DNA from: an uncultured Verrucomicrobiales bacterium
GTDB lineage: Bacteria; Verrucomicrobiota; Verrucomicrobiia; Verrucomicrobiales; Akkermansiaceae
Assembly: GCA_949373085.1 (NCBI GenBank)
Contig: CASICJ010000025.1
Location: 41,027-105,026, forward strand
Reading direction: 5' to 3'
Length of the DNA stretch: 64,000 nucleotides
Both the position numbers and the translations under genes were made by a program. The notes under the pieces are model-generated. The model did not search any database. It was given only the letters and a program-made list of their open reading frames with translations, and had not been told where the DNA came from. Positions 8,474-16,887 of the stretch are shown here, piece by piece. Every line of letters starts with the position of its first letter. Position 1 is the stretch's first letter.

Positions 8474-9418
8474 ATGACAGTGGAATGCACGGCGCAAAGT
8501 TGCAAAGCTCCAGACTGGATGGGCGCATCCCTGAAGTTTGCCGGCATTTACAACCTACTTTTCGGCATCTGGGTGATTGGCTGGCCGAGCGCGTGGTTTG
8601 AAATCTCGGGGATGGAGGTTCCTCGCTATCCCTTCCTTTGGCAATGCGTTGGAATGATTGTTGGGGTTTACGGTTTGGGTTATTTAGTGGCAGCTGCAGC
8701 ACCCCTTAGGCACTGGCCTATCGTCTTGGTAGGCTTCCTTGGAAAAGTGTTTGGACCAATAGGTTTCGTCTGGGCCGCCTCGCAGGGCGAGTTGCCCTGG
8801 CAAGCGGGTTGGATGATCGTATTTAATGATCTAGTTTGGCTAGTGCCCTTTGCTATGATTTTGTGGGCTGCCGCTTGTTTAATGGTGGGCCGTCCAGCCG
8901 TTGGCGCACCGATGTGCCTGGAGCAAGCTGCGAAGTCTTTCAAACTTACCTCTGGCGAAACTTTATTGGAAGCTTCGCAAAACGATCAGCTTGCGATCGT
9001 TTTTTTGAGGCACTTCGGCTGCACCTTCACAAGGCAGCTCCTCAGAAATCTTCGTGAGATGCATGAGCGCGCAGAAGAGGAGGGATCGCGACTGATCCTT
9101 GTTCACATGCTACAAGAGGGGGAGGAAAAAGAGTTTGTCGACACCGATGGAGTAGCGAGGATCGCTGATCCTCGTTGTGATCTTTATCGGGCCTTCGGGC
9201 TCGGGAAGGGGGGATTCTTGGAACTTTTCGGTCCTAAGGTTTGGTATCGGGGAGCGATGGCCTTCTTCCGAGGGTGTGGAGTTGGAATGTTGAAGGGAGA
9301 CGGTCTGCAAATGCCGGGTGCTTTCCTCTTTAAAAATGGTGAAATCTTTGAAGAACAAAAGGCCCAATCTGCAGCTGATCTTCCAAGCGTCGAAGCCCTT
9401 TTCGGGGCCCGTAGTTAG
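8474..9418 (+). CDS. Fusion of a four-helix membrane module with a SelL/AhpC-TSA_2-like redox domain
   Basis: A 314-residue protein in two parts. Residues about 18-138 hold four hydrophobic helices (about 20-38, 54-75, 81-100, 112-136) with conserved-looking L-W-Q-C-V-G-M and L-G-K-V-F-G-P-I-G-F blocks. Residues about 150-314 form a thioredoxin/peroxiredoxin-like domain of the SelL-related type (AhpC-TSA_2). Its active-site loop is F-L-R-H-F-G-C-T-F-T-R, with Cys183. Relatives normally have C-x-x-C or U-x-x-U here; this protein has Thr186 in the second position, so it looks like a one-cysteine variant. It is probably an inner-membrane-anchored thiol peroxidase or redox protein. The substrate is unknown. 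Fused proteins of this layout occur in related bacteria. Confidence 0.75.
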   Translation: MTVECTAQSCKAPDWMGASLKFAGIYNLLFGIWVIGWPSAWFEISGMEVPRYPFLWQCVGMIVGVYGLGYLVAAAAPLRHWPIVLVGFLGKVFGPIGFVWAASQGELPWQAGWMIVFNDLVWLVPFAMILWAAACLMVGRPAVGAPMCLEQAAKSFKLTSGETLLEASQNDQLAIVFLRHFGCTFTRQLLRNLREMHERAEEEGSRLILVHMLQEGEEKEFVDTDGVARIADPRCDLYRAFGLGKGGFLELFGPKVWYRGAMAFFRGCGVGMLKGDGLQMPGAFLFKNGEIFEEQKAQSAADLPSVEALFGARS

Positions 9419-9557
9419 GAGTCTCAATCAACGAGATTACCGAGAATTTCAAGGACTGACCCTTCACCTCTTCCAAGGAATAAAAGGTTGAGAGGGGCCG
9501 GAATGGGGGGTAGTTAGGTCCCAAAATTATTCAATTTAAAGCGTTGGAGAACTGGAC

Positions 9558-9585
9558 TTGTAGGTGAAGCCAGTGTCCGTATTAT
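9558..9585 (+). promoter_or_regulatory. Candidate promoter of pyruvate kinase
   Basis: TTGTAG at 9558-9563 and TATTAT at 9580-9585 are separated by 16 bases, placing transcription start near 9592, just before the ATG at 9601. The -10 box is good and the -35 box is weak, so this is a modest prediction. The rest of the 9419-9557 gap shows no gene. Confidence 0.35.
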
Positions 9586-9600
9586 TTAGGGGTGCTCACC

Positions 9601-10998
9601 ATGAGAAAAACGCGGATTATTTGCACGCTCGGGCCCGCGACCGAGTCTTCCGAAAAGCTGTGTCAGATGATTGCTGCGGGAGCGGATGTCTTTCGCTTGA
9701 ATATGAGTCATGCACAGCATGCTTGGTGTCGTGAGGTTGTGCCTAGAATCAGAGAAGCTTCTGACGAAATGGGTCGACCGGTAGGAATTCTTTTTGATCT
9801 GCAAGGACCGTCAATTCGGACTGGTGACGTCGAAGAGAAAATCGAATTAAATAAGGGAGATCTCGTTGAGTTTCGAAACCAAGGGGTCGAAGCCAATCTC
9901 GAAAAATCAACGACCGTGAACTACCCCGGATTAATGTCGGATGTTGGAGAGGGGGATGATCTTACGGTTGATAACGGAGAGCTTTTGATGAAAGTTGAAC
10001 GGATCGAGGAAGATCGACTGGTCTGCAGCGTCGTCACTTCTGGACTCATGGGTTCACGCCGCCACATCAACTTACCTGGTGTGCGCCTGAATCTTCCGGC
10101 TCTCACCGAGAAAGATATGGCTGACATCAGGGTGGCGGCGGAATGTGGGGCTGATTTTGTGGCGGGCTCTTTCGTGCGTGATGCTGGACATGTTCGTAAA
10201 CTTCGAGCTGCTCTTCAGGCTGAAGGAAGCGAGGCTGAAATTGTTTCAAAGTTAGAAGATCAGGAGGCGATTCGTCATCTAGACGATATCATTCAGGAAT
10301 CTGATATCATAATGGTCGCTCGAGGTGACTTGGGAATCGAGGTTCACGTTGAGGAGCTTCCTATTATCCAGCGACGGATCGTGAAGCGCTGTCATCAACT
10401 TGGTCGCCGGGTGATCGTCGCTACTCACATGTTGGAATCAATGACGGAGAACCCGACGCCAACCCGTGCTGAGGTAACTGATGTCTCGAATGCCGTTTAT
10501 GAGGAAGCTGATGCCATTATGCTCTCTGGAGAGACCACGGTGGGGAAACATCCGATCCGCTGCGTCCAGCTTATGGATCGAGTTGCGAGGCGAATCGAGC
10601 GCTCGGGCGGATTGGGTTACGGAAAGGAAGCGACACTTAGAACCGAAAAGCAAAAAGTGATTCAAGCTGCATGTGGCTTAGCAGATTCCATCCCGCATGC
10701 TCTTCTCGCAGTTTTCACGCGATCTGGACTCACCGCGCACCAAACGGCGCTGCTGCGGCCCAGAAGCCCAATTTTCGCCTTCACTCCGCAGTCTTCACTT
10801 CGCTCTAAGTTTACTCTTTCGCGGGGAGTAAGATCGTTCAAAGTGAAATTTGATGAGCAGCCGCGCAAGACGATTGCTAATGCCATCCACTTTTTACAGC
10901 AGGAAAGGAAGCTTGAAGAGGGCACTCCGATTATTGTGGTTTCGGAGATCCATCGTGAGGGAGCAGCTGTTGATGCCATCCTTGTTGAGCACTCGTGA
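9601..10998 (+). CDS. pyk: Pyruvate kinase
   Basis: Catalyses phosphoenolpyruvate + ADP to pyruvate + ATP, the last step of glycolysis. The 465-residue product starts M-R-K-T-R-I-I-C-T-L-G-P-A-T, the family N-terminus. It contains F-R-L-N-M-S-H (substrate and K+ site), M-V-A-R-G-D-L-G-I-E-V (Mg2+/PEP site), A-T-H-M-L-E-S-M and L-S-G-E-T-T-V-G-K-H-P. A GTG nine bases upstream is in frame, but the ATG at 9601 has AGGGG about six to nine bases before it, so the ATG is preferred. The C-terminal allosteric domain is present. It is followed by the nuoBC transcription unit, from which a Rex-like operator separates it. Confidence 0.95.
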   Translation: MRKTRIICTLGPATESSEKLCQMIAAGADVFRLNMSHAQHAWCREVVPRIREASDEMGRPVGILFDLQGPSIRTGDVEEKIELNKGDLVEFRNQGVEANLEKSTTVNYPGLMSDVGEGDDLTVDNGELLMKVERIEEDRLVCSVVTSGLMGSRRHINLPGVRLNLPALTEKDMADIRVAAECGADFVAGSFVRDAGHVRKLRAALQAEGSEAEIVSKLEDQEAIRHLDDIIQESDIIMVARGDLGIEVHVEELPIIQRRIVKRCHQLGRRVIVATHMLESMTENPTPTRAEVTDVSNAVYEEADAIMLSGETTVGKHPIRCVQLMDRVARRIERSGGLGYGKEATLRTEKQKVIQAACGLADSIPHALLAVFTRSGLTAHQTALLRPRSPIFAFTPQSSLRSKFTLSRGVRSFKVKFDEQPRKTIANAIHFLQQERKLEEGTPIIVVSEIHREGAAVDAILVEHS

Positions 10999-11029
10999 GG
11001 GTAGCGGGATTTTGGTTAATTTCACGACT

Positions 11030-11047
11030 TTGTGAAAAAAATCACAA
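11030..11047. promoter_or_regulatory. Putative Rex operator upstream of nuoB
   Basis: The 18-mer TTGTGAAAAAAATCACAA at 11030-11047 is the core of a 24-base perfect inverted repeat (11027-11050; 9-base arms, 6-A centre). It matches the Rex consensus TTGTGAA-N4-TTCACAA at all but one fixed position (A instead of the first T of the right arm). Rex is the NADH/NAD+-sensing repressor, and NADH dehydrogenase genes are among its classic targets in other phyla. The site lies 45 bases before the nuoB ATG and just upstream of a candidate -35 box. No T-run follows, so it is not a typical terminator. The sequence match is direct; the regulator assignment is inference. Confidence 0.6.
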
Positions 11048-11052
11048 AGTGG

Positions 11053-11080
11053 TTGAGGCTTGCGCCTTCAAGGCTATCCT
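11053..11080 (+). promoter_or_regulatory. Candidate nuoB promoter
   Basis: TTGAGG at 11053-11058 and TATCCT at 11075-11080, 16-base spacer. The predicted start of transcription near 11087 would give a very short leader before the ATG at 11093. The putative Rex operator ends 5 bases upstream of the -35 box, close enough for a bound repressor to block RNA polymerase. Confidence 0.35.
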
Positions 11081-11092
11081 CATCGCAAAGCA

Positions 11093-11623
11093 ATGACGGA
11101 AGAAAATCTTACGGTCTCTCAAGCCGCCTACGATTCCAAGATCGAAGGGAATATCATTTTCACGCGAGTTGATGCCGCTATCAACTGGATGCGGAAAAAC
11201 TCACTGTGGCCCATGCCAATGGGGCTCGCTTGCTGCGCGATTGAGCTCATGGCGACTGCGTCCTCTCGGTTCGACATCTCTCGCTTTGGAGCTGAGGTGA
11301 TGAGATTTTCGCCTCGGCAAGCCGATGTTATGATCGTCGCAGGGACGGTCACTTACAAAATGGCTCTTGCGGTGAAGAGGGTATGGGATCAAATGCCTGA
11401 ACCTAAGTGGTGCATTGCGATGGGGGCTTGTGCTTCTTCCGGGGGAATGTATCGCAGCTACGCGGTTCTTCAGGGAATTGATCGTCTCATTCCAGTTGAT
11501 GTTTATATTTCTGGCTGCCCGCCGCGTCCCGAGGCTCTAATTGAAGGGTTGATGAAGCTTCAGCGCAAGATCGAGGGTGAGGAGTCTCTCAAGAATCAAA
11601 AGCAGGAGCCAGCTAGCGCTTAA
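11093..11623 (+). CDS. nuoB: NADH-quinone oxidoreductase subunit B
   Basis: Membrane-peripheral subunit of respiratory complex I that carries the terminal [4Fe-4S] cluster N2 next to the quinone site. The 176-residue product has the four N2 ligands: C47 and C48 (G-L-A-C-C-A-I-E), C113 (G-A-C-A-S-S-G-G) and C142 (S-G-C-P-P-R-P). The ATG at 11093 was chosen; an in-frame TTG 33 bases upstream would add a non-conserved extension and overlap the promoter. nuoC follows after 11 bases. nuoA, which normally precedes nuoB, and nuoD, which normally follows nuoC, are absent here, so the complex I genes are split in this genome. Confidence 0.96.
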   Translation: MTEENLTVSQAAYDSKIEGNIIFTRVDAAINWMRKNSLWPMPMGLACCAIELMATASSRFDISRFGAEVMRFSPRQADVMIVAGTVTYKMALAVKRVWDQMPEPKWCIAMGACASSGGMYRSYAVLQGIDRLIPVDVYISGCPPRPEALIEGLMKLQRKIEGEESLKNQKQEPASA

Positions 11624-11634
11624 TTTATAAACCC

Positions 11635-12180
11635 ATGAGTATCGAAACTGACCTCCAAGCTCTCGGGCAAACAAAGTATAGTCAATTTCGCGGCGAGACT
11701 ACGATCAATGTTGGTCTGTCTACTCTCTACCCAATCCTCGAGCGCTGCAAGGAACTCGGGTATGAGATGCTGCTCGATATTTCTAGCCTCGATCATCTGG
11801 GTGAAGAACCTCGATTTGAGATGGTTTACGAATTAGCAACGCTCGATGATTCAAAACACTTGCGTGTGAAGACGAAGTTGGCTGAAGGCGTCGATGTACC
11901 CTCTGCGGTTCCGCTTTGGAAAACCGCAAATTGGCACGAGCGGGAAGTCTACGACATGATGGGGATTAAATTTTCGAATCACCCCAATATGGAAAGGATC
12001 TTGATGTGGGAAGGATTCCCGTATTTCCCGCTCCGAAAAGATTTTCCCCTTGCTGGCAAAGAAAGTGAGATGCCCGACGTTGCTTTTAGCGGCATTGCTC
12101 CGCTTGAGGGTGGGCCTTTTGTGACGAGCCCTGGGTCTACTCGCGAGTCAGGCGAACCGCGTGCAAAGGGCGAAAGCTAG
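11635..12180 (+). CDS. nuoC: NADH-quinone oxidoreductase subunit C
   Basis: The 30-kDa hydrophilic subunit of complex I, part of the arm that carries electrons to quinone. The 181-residue product contains the family signature W-H-E-R-E-V-Y-D-M-M-G-I (about residues 101-112), followed by H-P-N-M-E-R-I-L and the R-K-D-F-P-L block near 140. It is a stand-alone NuoC, not fused to NuoD. It lies 11 bases after nuoB and a strong terminator follows, so nuoB-nuoC form a two-gene unit. Confidence 0.95.
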   Translation: MSIETDLQALGQTKYSQFRGETTINVGLSTLYPILERCKELGYEMLLDISSLDHLGEEPRFEMVYELATLDDSKHLRVKTKLAEGVDVPSAVPLWKTANWHEREVYDMMGIKFSNHPNMERILMWEGFPYFPLRKDFPLAGKESEMPDVAFSGIAPLEGGPFVTSPGSTRESGEPRAKGES

Positions 12181-12201
12181 GGGCTATTGTTCTTATTTCC
12201 G

Positions 12202-12233
12202 AAAGTCGTTCCAAGTTTCGGAACGACTTTTTT
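12202..12233 (+). terminator. Rho-independent terminator of nuoBC
   Basis: An 11-base-pair perfect stem (12202-12212 with 12220-12230), a 7-base loop and a run of six T (12228-12233). It lies 22 bases after the nuoC stop and is the clearest terminator in the window. Confidence 0.92.
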
Positions 12234-12257
12234 GTGTCGAGATACACATTGCGGGCA

Positions 12258-12285
12258 TTGACACGGTGAGTCTGAGAGCTATTTT
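12258..12285 (+). promoter_or_regulatory. Candidate htpG promoter
   Basis: TTGACA at 12258-12263 and TATTTT at 12280-12285, spacer 16. It is a perfect -35 box and a good -10 box between the nuoBC terminator and the htpG ATG at 12315. No CIRCE or other heat-shock operator is visible beside it. Confidence 0.5.
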
Positions 12286-12314
12286 CCCGCTCCTGTTAAT
12301 TTCAACCAAAAATT

Positions 12315-14150
12315 ATGAGCGAACCTCAAACACAATCGTTTCAAGCCGAAGTCCGTCAGCTCCTTGATATCGTTATCCACTCTCTTTACACTGATAAGGA
12401 GATTTTCGTCCGTGAGCTCATTTCAAACGCTTCCGATTCTCTCGAGAAGCTCCGCCTCAAGGAATTGACTGAGAAGGGGATCTATCAAGGGGATCTGCCG
12501 CTTGAAATCAAGATCGCTACCGATGAGGAAGCCGGAACTATTACCATCACTGATTATGGGATTGGAATGACGAGCGATGAGTTGACGGATAACCTCGGAA
12601 CGATTGCTCGTTCTGGTTCCAAGGAGTTTTTGGAAGCTCTTAAAGAAAAGGGCGATGCTAATGCTTCGGTCATCGGGCAATTTGGGGTCGGGTTTTATTC
12701 TGCCTTCATGGCGGCCGAAAAGGTAGAGGTCTACACTCACTCTTGGGATGAGTCTGCCGAAAGTCTCAAGTGGGAAAGTGATGGTCAAAGTGGTTATACG
12801 ATCTCTGAAGCTCCGGATGAGAAACGTGGGGCCCGTATCGTGATTTACTTGAAAGAAGACGAGAAAGACTTCGCGAAAGGGGATATTTTAAAAGGGATTA
12901 TCGACAAACATTCCCGTTTTGTGTCCTTCCCGCTGAGTTTGAACGGAGAACGTGTGAATACAGTCGAGGCGATTTGGCTGAAGTCGAAAAACAACATCAA
13001 AGAGGAGGATTACAAGGAGTTCTACCAATACTGCGCGCATGCGGTTGATGAGCCTCGCCACACTCTGCATTTTAGTGCTGATGCTCCGATTAATATTAAC
13101 GCTCTTCTTTTCACACCTGACGAAAACCACGAGCGCCTTGGTTTCGGTCAAATGAAGGCTGGGGTTTCTCTTTATTGTCGTAAGGTTTTGATCGATGCAG
13201 AGCCACAAGGGCTTCTTCCCGAGTGGATGCGCTTTGTAAAAGGGGTTGTCGATTCTGAGGACCTCCCTCTCAATATTTCACGGGAGTCGATGCAGGACAG
13301 TGCTCTCGTAAAGAAGCTCAACACTCTTCTTACAAAACGCTTCATCAAGCATATCGCTAAAGATGCAAAGGCAAGCCCTGAAAAACACGAAGAGTTTTAT
13401 GAGCGCTTCAGCCGTTTCCTCAAAGAGGGTATCGCGACCGGTTTTGAACACCATGAAGCACTCGCAGAGTTACTTCGCTTCGAGTCGAGTATGACTGATG
13501 AGGGTAAGAGAACTTCTTTCGATGACTACCTCACTCGTGCGAAGGAAGATCAAGACTCTATTTACTATTTGGTTGGAATTGATCGTAAGTCGATGGAGGC
13601 GGGACCCTATCTTGAGGCTTTTCAAAAACGTGGAATCGAGGTCATTTTCCTCACTGATAATATCGACGATTACATCATGGAGACACTCCGTGAGTTCAAG
13701 GGGAAGAAGCTGGTCAGTGCCGACCGCGCTGAGATTGATCTCGATGAATTGCCTGATGAGGAGGCCAAGCTGAGCGAGGAGGAAAGCAAAGAGCTTGTTG
13801 AGTGGCTTAGTAAAACCCTTGGTGATAAGGTTGAAAGTGTTGATATGGGAAAACGCCTCGTTTCACATCCCGTGGTGGCTCTCACTCCCCAAGATGCCCC
13901 AAGTGGGCAGATGCGTGCTATGATGGAAGCGATGGGGCAGGGTGCACCAGAGCCCAAGGCCCGACTCGAGTTCAATCCCAATCATGATCTGGTGGCCAAG
14001 CTCAATTCACTTCGGAAGGAGGACTCAGAGGTCGCCTCCCAGGTTGCTGGGCAGTTGGCCGATAACGCTCTGATGGCAGCTGGAATGGTTAAAGATCCCT
14101 CTTCCATAATTGCTGGAATGAATTCATTGCTCGGTTCCCTGATGAAATAA
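12315..14150 (+). CDS. htpG: Chaperone HtpG (Hsp90)
   Basis: Cytoplasmic ATP-dependent Hsp90 chaperone. The 611-residue length is normal for bacterial HtpG. N-terminal GHKL ATPase domain (about 1-220): F-Q-A-E-V-R-Q-L-L-D-I, the catalytic-Glu segment V-R-E-L-I-S-N-A-S-D, D-Y-G-I-G-M and the ATP-lid motif G-Q-F-G-V-G-F-Y-S-A-F. The middle domain has L-P-L-N-I-S-R-E. The C-terminal dimerisation region ends with a Met-rich segment near 590-611. It is a single-gene unit with its own promoter and is convergent with the DEXH helicase (15 bases apart). Confidence 0.96.
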   Translation: MSEPQTQSFQAEVRQLLDIVIHSLYTDKEIFVRELISNASDSLEKLRLKELTEKGIYQGDLPLEIKIATDEEAGTITITDYGIGMTSDELTDNLGTIARSGSKEFLEALKEKGDANASVIGQFGVGFYSAFMAAEKVEVYTHSWDESAESLKWESDGQSGYTISEAPDEKRGARIVIYLKEDEKDFAKGDILKGIIDKHSRFVSFPLSLNGERVNTVEAIWLKSKNNIKEEDYKEFYQYCAHAVDEPRHTLHFSADAPININALLFTPDENHERLGFGQMKAGVSLYCRKVLIDAEPQGLLPEWMRFVKGVVDSEDLPLNISRESMQDSALVKKLNTLLTKRFIKHIAKDAKASPEKHEEFYERFSRFLKEGIATGFEHHEALAELLRFESSMTDEGKRTSFDDYLTRAKEDQDSIYYLVGIDRKSMEAGPYLEAFQKRGIEVIFLTDNIDDYIMETLREFKGKKLVSADRAEIDLDELPDEEAKLSEEESKELVEWLSKTLGDKVESVDMGKRLVSHPVVALTPQDAPSGQMRAMMEAMGQGAPEPKARLEFNPNHDLVAKLNSLRKEDSEVASQVAGQLADNALMAAGMVKDPSSIIAGMNSLLGSLMK

Positions 14151-14165
14151 AATGGTGCGACATCC

Positions 14166-16586
14166 CTAGCGGGATCCGGGTTTCTGTAGTTCATTGAGCA
14201 TTCGCTCCAATCGCGTCTCGGCGTCGCCTGCCGGAAGGAAGGCGCTTAAACGATCGGCCCAAAGTGGGAATGCCATTGGAGTGAGTCGGCGTGTTTCGAT
14301 GAGGCGGAAGGGTCGTTCTTGAATTGAAGAAAGAGTCGTTTGTAATCGCCCTAGCTCGAGTTGGTGTTCCAGGATTTCGCGGCGGGATTGCTCAAGAAGT
14401 AAGTTGTCTGGGTCGTAGCGTGTGAAAACTTCAAAGAGGAGATTTGCTGAGACTTGAAGGTCACGAGTTGGTTTTCTTTTTCCGGGCATATCGGGAATAA
14501 GGAGACCGGCAACTCTGGCGACATAACGAAACTGTCGTCGGGCCATCTCAGCTGTATTCATGCACTCTAATAGATCCTCAAGAAGGTTTTCAGTCGTTAG
14601 TGCCTTCCTGAGGGTAGCTTCCTCAAGCGGGAGCCCTTTTAAGGCTCCGAGGCAAAATCCGTAATCGTTTTGAGTCACGTTAATCGATTCGCCGGAAGCT
14701 CTTGAGAGTCGAAAAGCAATCAAGGCACCCAATCCTTCGTTCACCAAACGACCTGCAAAAGCATAAATAAACAGGTGTTCACCCTCTCTGGTTCGGGTGA
14801 ATTCGATGAGAAGCTCTCTGTCCGAAGGTAGTGCTGACCATGATTTCTGAATCTTAAGAATAGGCGCGACAGCTTTAAGTTCGGGGCTTTCAGGCGAACT
14901 GTGGAGGCTTCTCGCGACGGCGTGTGAAAGTTCGGACGAGAGCGGCATTTTACTGCCGCCCCAAATGGCGACCTCTCCCTTAGTTTTTTTAGTGGCTGCT
15001 CTCACAGTAGCGGTGAGCTTATGGAAGCGGATAAGCTCGAGGCGACGACCCGCGAAGATAAATTGTTTTCCAGCCTTTAGCTTGGAAGCGAAACCTTCCT
15101 CAACACTCCCGAGACTTCGTCCACCTGCAAACTTAATTAGAACGGAAGTGTCGGAAGTGATGGTCCCGATATTCATTCGGTGGAGTTGGGCCGTCCTTCT
15201 ATTGGTGATGGTTAGAAGCCCATCAATAATTTCGGCCTTCTGGTATTGTGGATAAGCCGAGAGGGGCCCCCCATTAGTGAGAAACATGATCGACCAGTTC
15301 CATTCGGCTTCGGTGAGGTCGGCATAACTGAAAGCAGAAAAAATTTCTTGTTTTAGTTTCTCGGGTGAATTTGGTTCACCAAGTACGATTGTTGTTAGAT
15401 GTTGGGTGAGGACATCGAGTGGTTTTCTAAGTAAGGTCCGTGATTCAATCTCTTTATTGTGCCAAGCATCGCGAGCAGCGGAGAACTCGATGAGCTCAAG
15501 GGCATTCGTTGGGACGCAAATAATTTTAGAAACCTGTCCGGGTGAGTGGCCGGAGCGGCCAGCTCGTTGGGTGAGTCGGCCGATACCTTTAGGTGATCCA
15601 ATCTGGATCACCTGATCTACTGGTGAAAAATCGACCCCAAGATCGAGGGAAGATGTGCAAATGACACACCGAAGAGAACCATCTTTGAGGCCAAGTTCGA
15701 CAAGTCCTCGCTCATCACGGCTCAATGAACCATGGTGGATTGCAATGTCCTCTGCCCAGTCAGGTTTTGCCTCTCGGATTTCCTGATACCAGATCTCGGC
15801 TTGAGACCGGGTGTTCGTAAAGACAAGAGTTGTCTGAGCTTTCTCCAGTTGTTTCGCGACTCTTTTGACCGATTTTTTTCCCAAATGACCTGACCATGGA
15901 AATGATTCAATCTCATCTGGAATGAGGGTCGTAATGTCGATCTTTTTGTCTTGGTTCGCTGCAATTAATTTAGGTGGGCGGTGATTGATGAGCGGCTTGG
16001 CTGCTTCCTCTAGGTTTCCCAGTGTAGCAGAGAGTCCCCAAATCCTCAACTTAGGCAACCAGGTTCGAAGTCGCGTGACGCAAAGTTCGGTTTGGATCCC
16101 GCGCTTGGTTCCGAGGAGTTCATGCCACTCATCAATAATGATACACTTTAGATGAGAAAGTTTCTTTCTGGTATCAGCATAAGTGAGGAGGAGCGAAAGT
16201 GACTCTGGCGTCGTGACGAGACAGTAGGGGAATCTCTCTCGTAATTTAGATTTTCGATACGATGAGGTATCCCCGGTTCTCGCTTCGATAGACCAATCTA
16301 GTCCCATTCCCTCGATCGGTTCCCTCAAGGATTGGAGGGTGTCATTCGCAAGAGCTCGTAGAGGAGTGATCCAGAGGACCTCGCAATGTTGGGGAGTTTT
16401 TCCTTTTTCTAAAACTTCAGAAATCGGACCTAACCAAACAGAAAGTGTCTTACCGAATCCAGTGGGGGCGTGAAGTAAACCCGACTCGCCATCCAGATAG
16501 TGTTGCCATGTCTCAGTCTGAAAAGAGAAAGGCTTCCAGCTTTTGGTTTTGAACCACTCAGAAATTTTGGGGTGCAGTTCTTTCAA
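14166..16586 (-). CDS. Ligase-associated DEXH-box helicase (Lhr-like)
   Basis: An 806-residue SF2 helicase of the Lhr family, of the type usually encoded beside an ATP-dependent DNA ligase and a ligase-associated exonuclease in DNA-damage clusters. Walker A is H-A-P-T-G-F-G-K-T (39-47), motif II is D-E-W-H (152-155), motif III S-A-T-L-G, and motif VI Q-R-A-G-R-S-G-H. The C-terminal half carries the Lhr winged-helix and core region. The start must be a TTG at 16586: an in-frame TGA lies three codons upstream, and the next ATG falls beyond the Walker A motif. No ligase or exonuclease partner lies in this window, so it is an orphan here. Confidence 0.9.
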   Translation of the reverse strand: MKELHPKISEWFKTKSWKPFSFQTETWQHYLDGESGLLHAPTGFGKTLSVWLGPISEVLEKGKTPQHCEVLWITPLRALANDTLQSLREPIEGMGLDWSIEARTGDTSSYRKSKLRERFPYCLVTTPESLSLLLTYADTRKKLSHLKCIIIDEWHELLGTKRGIQTELCVTRLRTWLPKLRIWGLSATLGNLEEAAKPLINHRPPKLIAANQDKKIDITTLIPDEIESFPWSGHLGKKSVKRVAKQLEKAQTTLVFTNTRSQAEIWYQEIREAKPDWAEDIAIHHGSLSRDERGLVELGLKDGSLRCVICTSSLDLGVDFSPVDQVIQIGSPKGIGRLTQRAGRSGHSPGQVSKIICVPTNALELIEFSAARDAWHNKEIESRTLLRKPLDVLTQHLTTIVLGEPNSPEKLKQEIFSAFSYADLTEAEWNWSIMFLTNGGPLSAYPQYQKAEIIDGLLTITNRRTAQLHRMNIGTITSDTSVLIKFAGGRSLGSVEEGFASKLKAGKQFIFAGRRLELIRFHKLTATVRAATKKTKGEVAIWGGSKMPLSSELSHAVARSLHSSPESPELKAVAPILKIQKSWSALPSDRELLIEFTRTREGEHLFIYAFAGRLVNEGLGALIAFRLSRASGESINVTQNDYGFCLGALKGLPLEEATLRKALTTENLLEDLLECMNTAEMARRQFRYVARVAGLLIPDMPGKRKPTRDLQVSANLLFEVFTRYDPDNLLLEQSRREILEHQLELGRLQTTLSSIQERPFRLIETRRLTPMAFPLWADRLSAFLPAGDAETRLERMLNELQKPGSR

Positions 16587-16690
16587 TTTGTCTCAGGTTT
16601 TGATCAAAGTATCCCGGATTTCAAGAAGAGCCAGTGAGCACTTGACCGGAGGTCTTTCTTTGTTAGTTTCCGCCCGCCGGAGCAGATTAA

Positions 16691-16782
16691 GGAGGGTTGG
16701 CTGAGCTCGGTTTAAGGCGCTCGATTCGAAATCGAGTGATGCAGTGATGTATCCGTGGGTTCGAATCCCACACCCTCCGCCA
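16691..16782 (+). tRNA. serT-like: tRNA-Ser (anticodon CGA)
   Basis: A class II tRNA. The acceptor GGAGGGT (16691-16697) pairs with ACCCTCC (16772-16778), followed by discriminator G and an encoded CCA (16780-16782). The anticodon stem CTCGA/TCGAG (16720-16724, 16732-16736) encloses the loop TTCGAAA with anticodon CGA at 16727-16729, reading UCG. There is a long variable arm (about 16737-16753), as expected for serine tRNAs, and a T-loop TTCGAAT. A TTGACC about 50 bases upstream may be its -35 box. No integrase or duplicated 3' end was seen beside it. Confidence 0.95.
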
Positions 16783-16887
16783 TTTCATTGGCTTTCGGCG
16801 TTCGTCGTGATGTGATTTTCGTCGCTTAAAGGTTTATTAGAATCCTTTAAAGGTCGTATTCATTAAGTTAGCCTTCTTCTGATTAAC

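Noticed and set aside
12161..12367. 68-codon frame between nuoC and htpG
   Set aside because: It spans the terminator and promoter region, overlaps both neighbours and resembles nothing.
16691..16782. tRNA-Ser as the attachment site of a mobile element
   Set aside because: No integrase, no duplicated tRNA end and no phage or plasmid genes were seen nearby.
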